Positions 14,678-16,036 of a DNA stretch of 16,036 nt are shown in pieces. The position numbers and the translations under genes are program-made. Position 1 is the first letter of the stretch, and every line of letters starts with the position of its first letter. Where the stretch lies: NCBI GenBank assembly GCA_050010255.1, contig JBEKLJ010000063.1, positions 1 through 16,036 on the forward strand, given 5' to 3'. The DNA is from JBEKLJ01 sp050010255. Its GTDB lineage: Bacteria > Acidobacteriota > Terriglobia > Bryobacterales > Bryobacteraceae. Under the pieces are notes generated by a model. That model had not been told where the DNA came from, searched no databases, and saw only the letters and a program-made list of their open reading frames with translations.

Positions 14678-15469
14678 GTGAACTGGCATCGAACGATATT
14701 CAGCGTGCGCCGCGGCGCGAGCGTCTGTCTCTGCGGTCTCGTCCTCGCCGGAGCGCCGGCGCTCAACGCCCAGAGCTCCTCCGATCCCGACGCGAAGAGA
14801 ACCTCCTTGCGGCGCTTCTCGTTTGGCGTGCGTGCGAGCGTCTTCGCCCTCGACAAACTCGGCCCTAGCAGTATAACCAGCGCCACAACCTCCCCCGTGA
14901 CGCAGTCCACGTGGGATATCACCCCCACGTCGCAGCGGCTGGGGGGCGGGGTGAGCCTCGAGTTCGCTCTGAGCCGGCGCTTCGCGCTCAGCGCCGACCT
15001 TCTCTATCATCGGTTCGCCTACCAGTTGGATTCGACGGTCGTGGTCGGCGTGGACAATCCAGAGACGATCGAAGACGAGCGGAGAGTGACCACGAGCTCG
15101 GAGCAGACCCGCGCCCACTATTGGGATCTGCCGGTTCTGGTCCGCTTCTACGCTGTGAACCGCCGCCCGGTGCACCTCGGCGCCTTCTTCGACGCGGGCA
15201 TCGCCATGCGCCTTGCCAAGGACTTTCGAAGCACTACTTTCACCACGCTTCCGGACGCAACGACTTCCTCTGACACGACTGCCAGAACTCCCGCCAACAA
15301 AATCATCCGGGGGGTCGTGGGCGGCGGAGGCTTCCGGCTGGTGGACGATTTCGGAATCCGGGTGATCCCGGAAGTGCGATACACCCGCTGGCTCGCCGAT
15401 ACCTGGGCTCCACTGCCTGCGAGAGTGAGCAGGAATCAGTTGGAGGTACTCGTCGGGATCATGTTTTAG
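14678..15469 (+). CDS. Outer-membrane beta-barrel protein
   Basis: The 263-residue protein begins at GTG, with GGAGG at 14666-14670 spaced 7 bases. A signal peptide is visible: basic MNWHRTIFSVRRG, hydrophobic ASVCLCGLVLAGAPAL, and cleavage after NAQ (near residue 32). The mature part alternates short beta-strands and turns, for example FSFGVRASVFAL, LGGGVSLEFALSRRFALSAD with LLYHRFAYQL, HYWDLPVLVRFYA, VHLGAFFDAGIAM, IIRGVVGGGGFRL and IRVIPEVRYTRWL. It ends LEVLVGIMF with the terminal Phe expected for recognition by the BAM assembly machinery. The size suits an 8-10-stranded barrel of the OmpX/PorT-like outer-membrane class. Transported substrate or ligand is unknown. It overlaps aroA tail to tail by 11 bases. 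Confidence 0.82.
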   Translation: MNWHRTIFSVRRGASVCLCGLVLAGAPALNAQSSSDPDAKRTSLRRFSFGVRASVFALDKLGPSSITSATTSPVTQSTWDITPTSQRLGGGVSLEFALSRRFALSADLLYHRFAYQLDSTVVVGVDNPETIEDERRVTTSSEQTRAHYWDLPVLVRFYAVNRRPVHLGAFFDAGIAMRLAKDFRSTTFTTLPDATTSSDTTARTPANKIIRGVVGGGGFRLVDDFGIRVIPEVRYTRWLADTWAPLPARVSRNQLEVLVGIMF

Positions 15470-16036
15470 CGCGAAGCGCAGCCAGCAGGCGGAAGAACTC
15501 GGGGAAGGATACGGAGGCTGCCTCGGCACCGTGTATGACGCTCTCGCCCTCGGCGGCCAGGGCCGCGACGGCGAAGGCCATCGCGATGCGGTGATCGCCG
15601 AAGGAATCCAGCTCGGCGGCGCGGAAGCGCTGACCTCCCCTCACACGGAATCCATCCGGAAAGACCTCGACCTGGACGCCCATGCGCTCCAGGTTCTCCG
15701 CGACGGTGGCGATGCGGTCAGTCTCCTTGACCCGCAGCTCGGCGGCGTCGCGCACCGTCAGGCCTTCTTCACTGGCCGCCCCGAGCACCGCCAGCACGGG
15801 AATCTCGTCGATGAGCGCGGCGGTGAGATCCTTCTCGACCACGCCGCCGCGCACCTTCGAGTAGCGCACTCCGACGGCGCCCACGGCTTCGCCGGCCTGG
15901 AACGCCAGGTCGGGGACGCGGATGTCGGCGCCCATTGAAACCAGGAAGTCGAGCAGCGCCGAGCGGGTCGGGTTCAGCCCCACGTGCTCCAGTACCAGGT
16001 GCGAGCCGGGCACCAGCAGCGCGGCCACCAGGAAGA
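15459..16036 (-). CDS. aroA: 3-phosphoshikimate 1-carboxyvinyltransferase (EPSP synthase), C-terminal part, cut by the window edge
   Basis: AroA condenses shikimate-3-phosphate with phosphoenolpyruvate in the shikimate pathway and is the target of glyphosate. The visible C-terminal 191 residues include FLVAALLVPGSHL at the edge, then GLNPTRSALLDFL, the catalytic region ALIDEIPVLAVL followed by RDAAELRVKETDRI, and the phosphoenolpyruvate-binding SFGDHRIAMAFAVAAL. These correspond to the DEIP, KE(S/T)DR and DHR motifs of the family. Family members have about 430 residues, so somewhat more than half, including the N-terminal GNAGTxxR motif, lies outside the window. The frame continues through the right edge; the GTG near 16028 is an internal Val codon, not the start. 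The gene ends inside the last codons of the convergent beta-barrel gene. Confidence 0.95.
   Translation of the reverse strand, partial: FLVAALLVPGSHLVLEHVGLNPTRSALLDFLVSMGADIRVPDLAFQAGEAVGAVGVRYSKVRGGVVEKDLTAALIDEIPVLAVLGAASEEGLTVRDAAELRVKETDRIATVAENLERMGVQVEVFPDGFRVRGGQRFRAAELDSFGDHRIAMAFAVAALAAEGESVIHGAEAASVSFPEFFRLLAALRAKT

Noticed and set aside
1..16036. CRISPR arrays, tRNA or rRNA genes, insertion-sequence ends, phage or defence genes
   Set aside because: None seen by reading: no regularly spaced repeats, no cloverleaf-like segments, no transposase motifs; the only tandem repeat is the coding AQAPA block.

Overview
The window looks like GC-rich chromosomal DNA from an Acidobacteriota of the Solibacter/Bryobacterales type. 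The strongest clue is the protein at 10250-11026, which matches the Solibacter-expanded TIGR03437 domain in layout and motifs. Supporting hints are a secreted alpha-amino acid ester hydrolase, a SpoIIE/RsbU-type phosphatase and abundant APA-rich exported proteins. The taxonomic call is inference from protein families; no rRNA or tRNA gene is present to confirm it.

Layout, left to right. Plus strand, 1-3431: the C-terminal tail of an alpha/beta-hydrolase, a membrane-anchored PP2C/SpoIIE phosphatase whose start overlaps it, an FGGY sugar kinase preceded by a perfect hairpin and followed by an intrinsic terminator, and a short TPR-like fragment. Then 3471-5393: an exported S15/CocE-type alpha-amino acid ester hydrolase, possibly translated from a leaderless mRNA. 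The 719-base stretch 5394-6112 has no convincing intact gene. It holds what looks like the degraded C-terminus of a penicillin-binding transpeptidase and a dubious minus-strand frame. A small secreted protein of unknown function follows (6113-6730).

Minus strand, 6990-9935: uvrA, the damage-recognition ATPase of nucleotide excision repair, carrying an unusual low-complexity insertion of about 44 residues. Divergent from it are a TIGR03437-domain protein and an exported protein with eleven AQAPA-like pentapeptides, a VirB10/TrbI-like core and a glycine-zipper segment (11113-12075). Convergent with that is a copper P1B-type ATPase (12114-14510) with YHS and heavy-metal-binding domains at its N-terminus. 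Divergent from the ATPase is an outer-membrane beta-barrel protein (14678-15469), which overlaps tail to tail by 11 bases with the 3' part of aroA, running off the right edge.

Most genes are single transcription units in mixed orientation and do not form one pathway. The window reads as ordinary acidobacterial chromosome (DNA repair, aromatic amino-acid synthesis, copper export, envelope proteins) interspersed with gene remnants. I found no CRISPR array, insertion sequence, phage, toxin-antitoxin pair or defence cluster, and nothing I would call a new system. The most useful leads are the shared promoter-like motif before two start codons, the UvrA insertion, the penicillin-binding-protein remnant, and the amino acid ester hydrolase active site.
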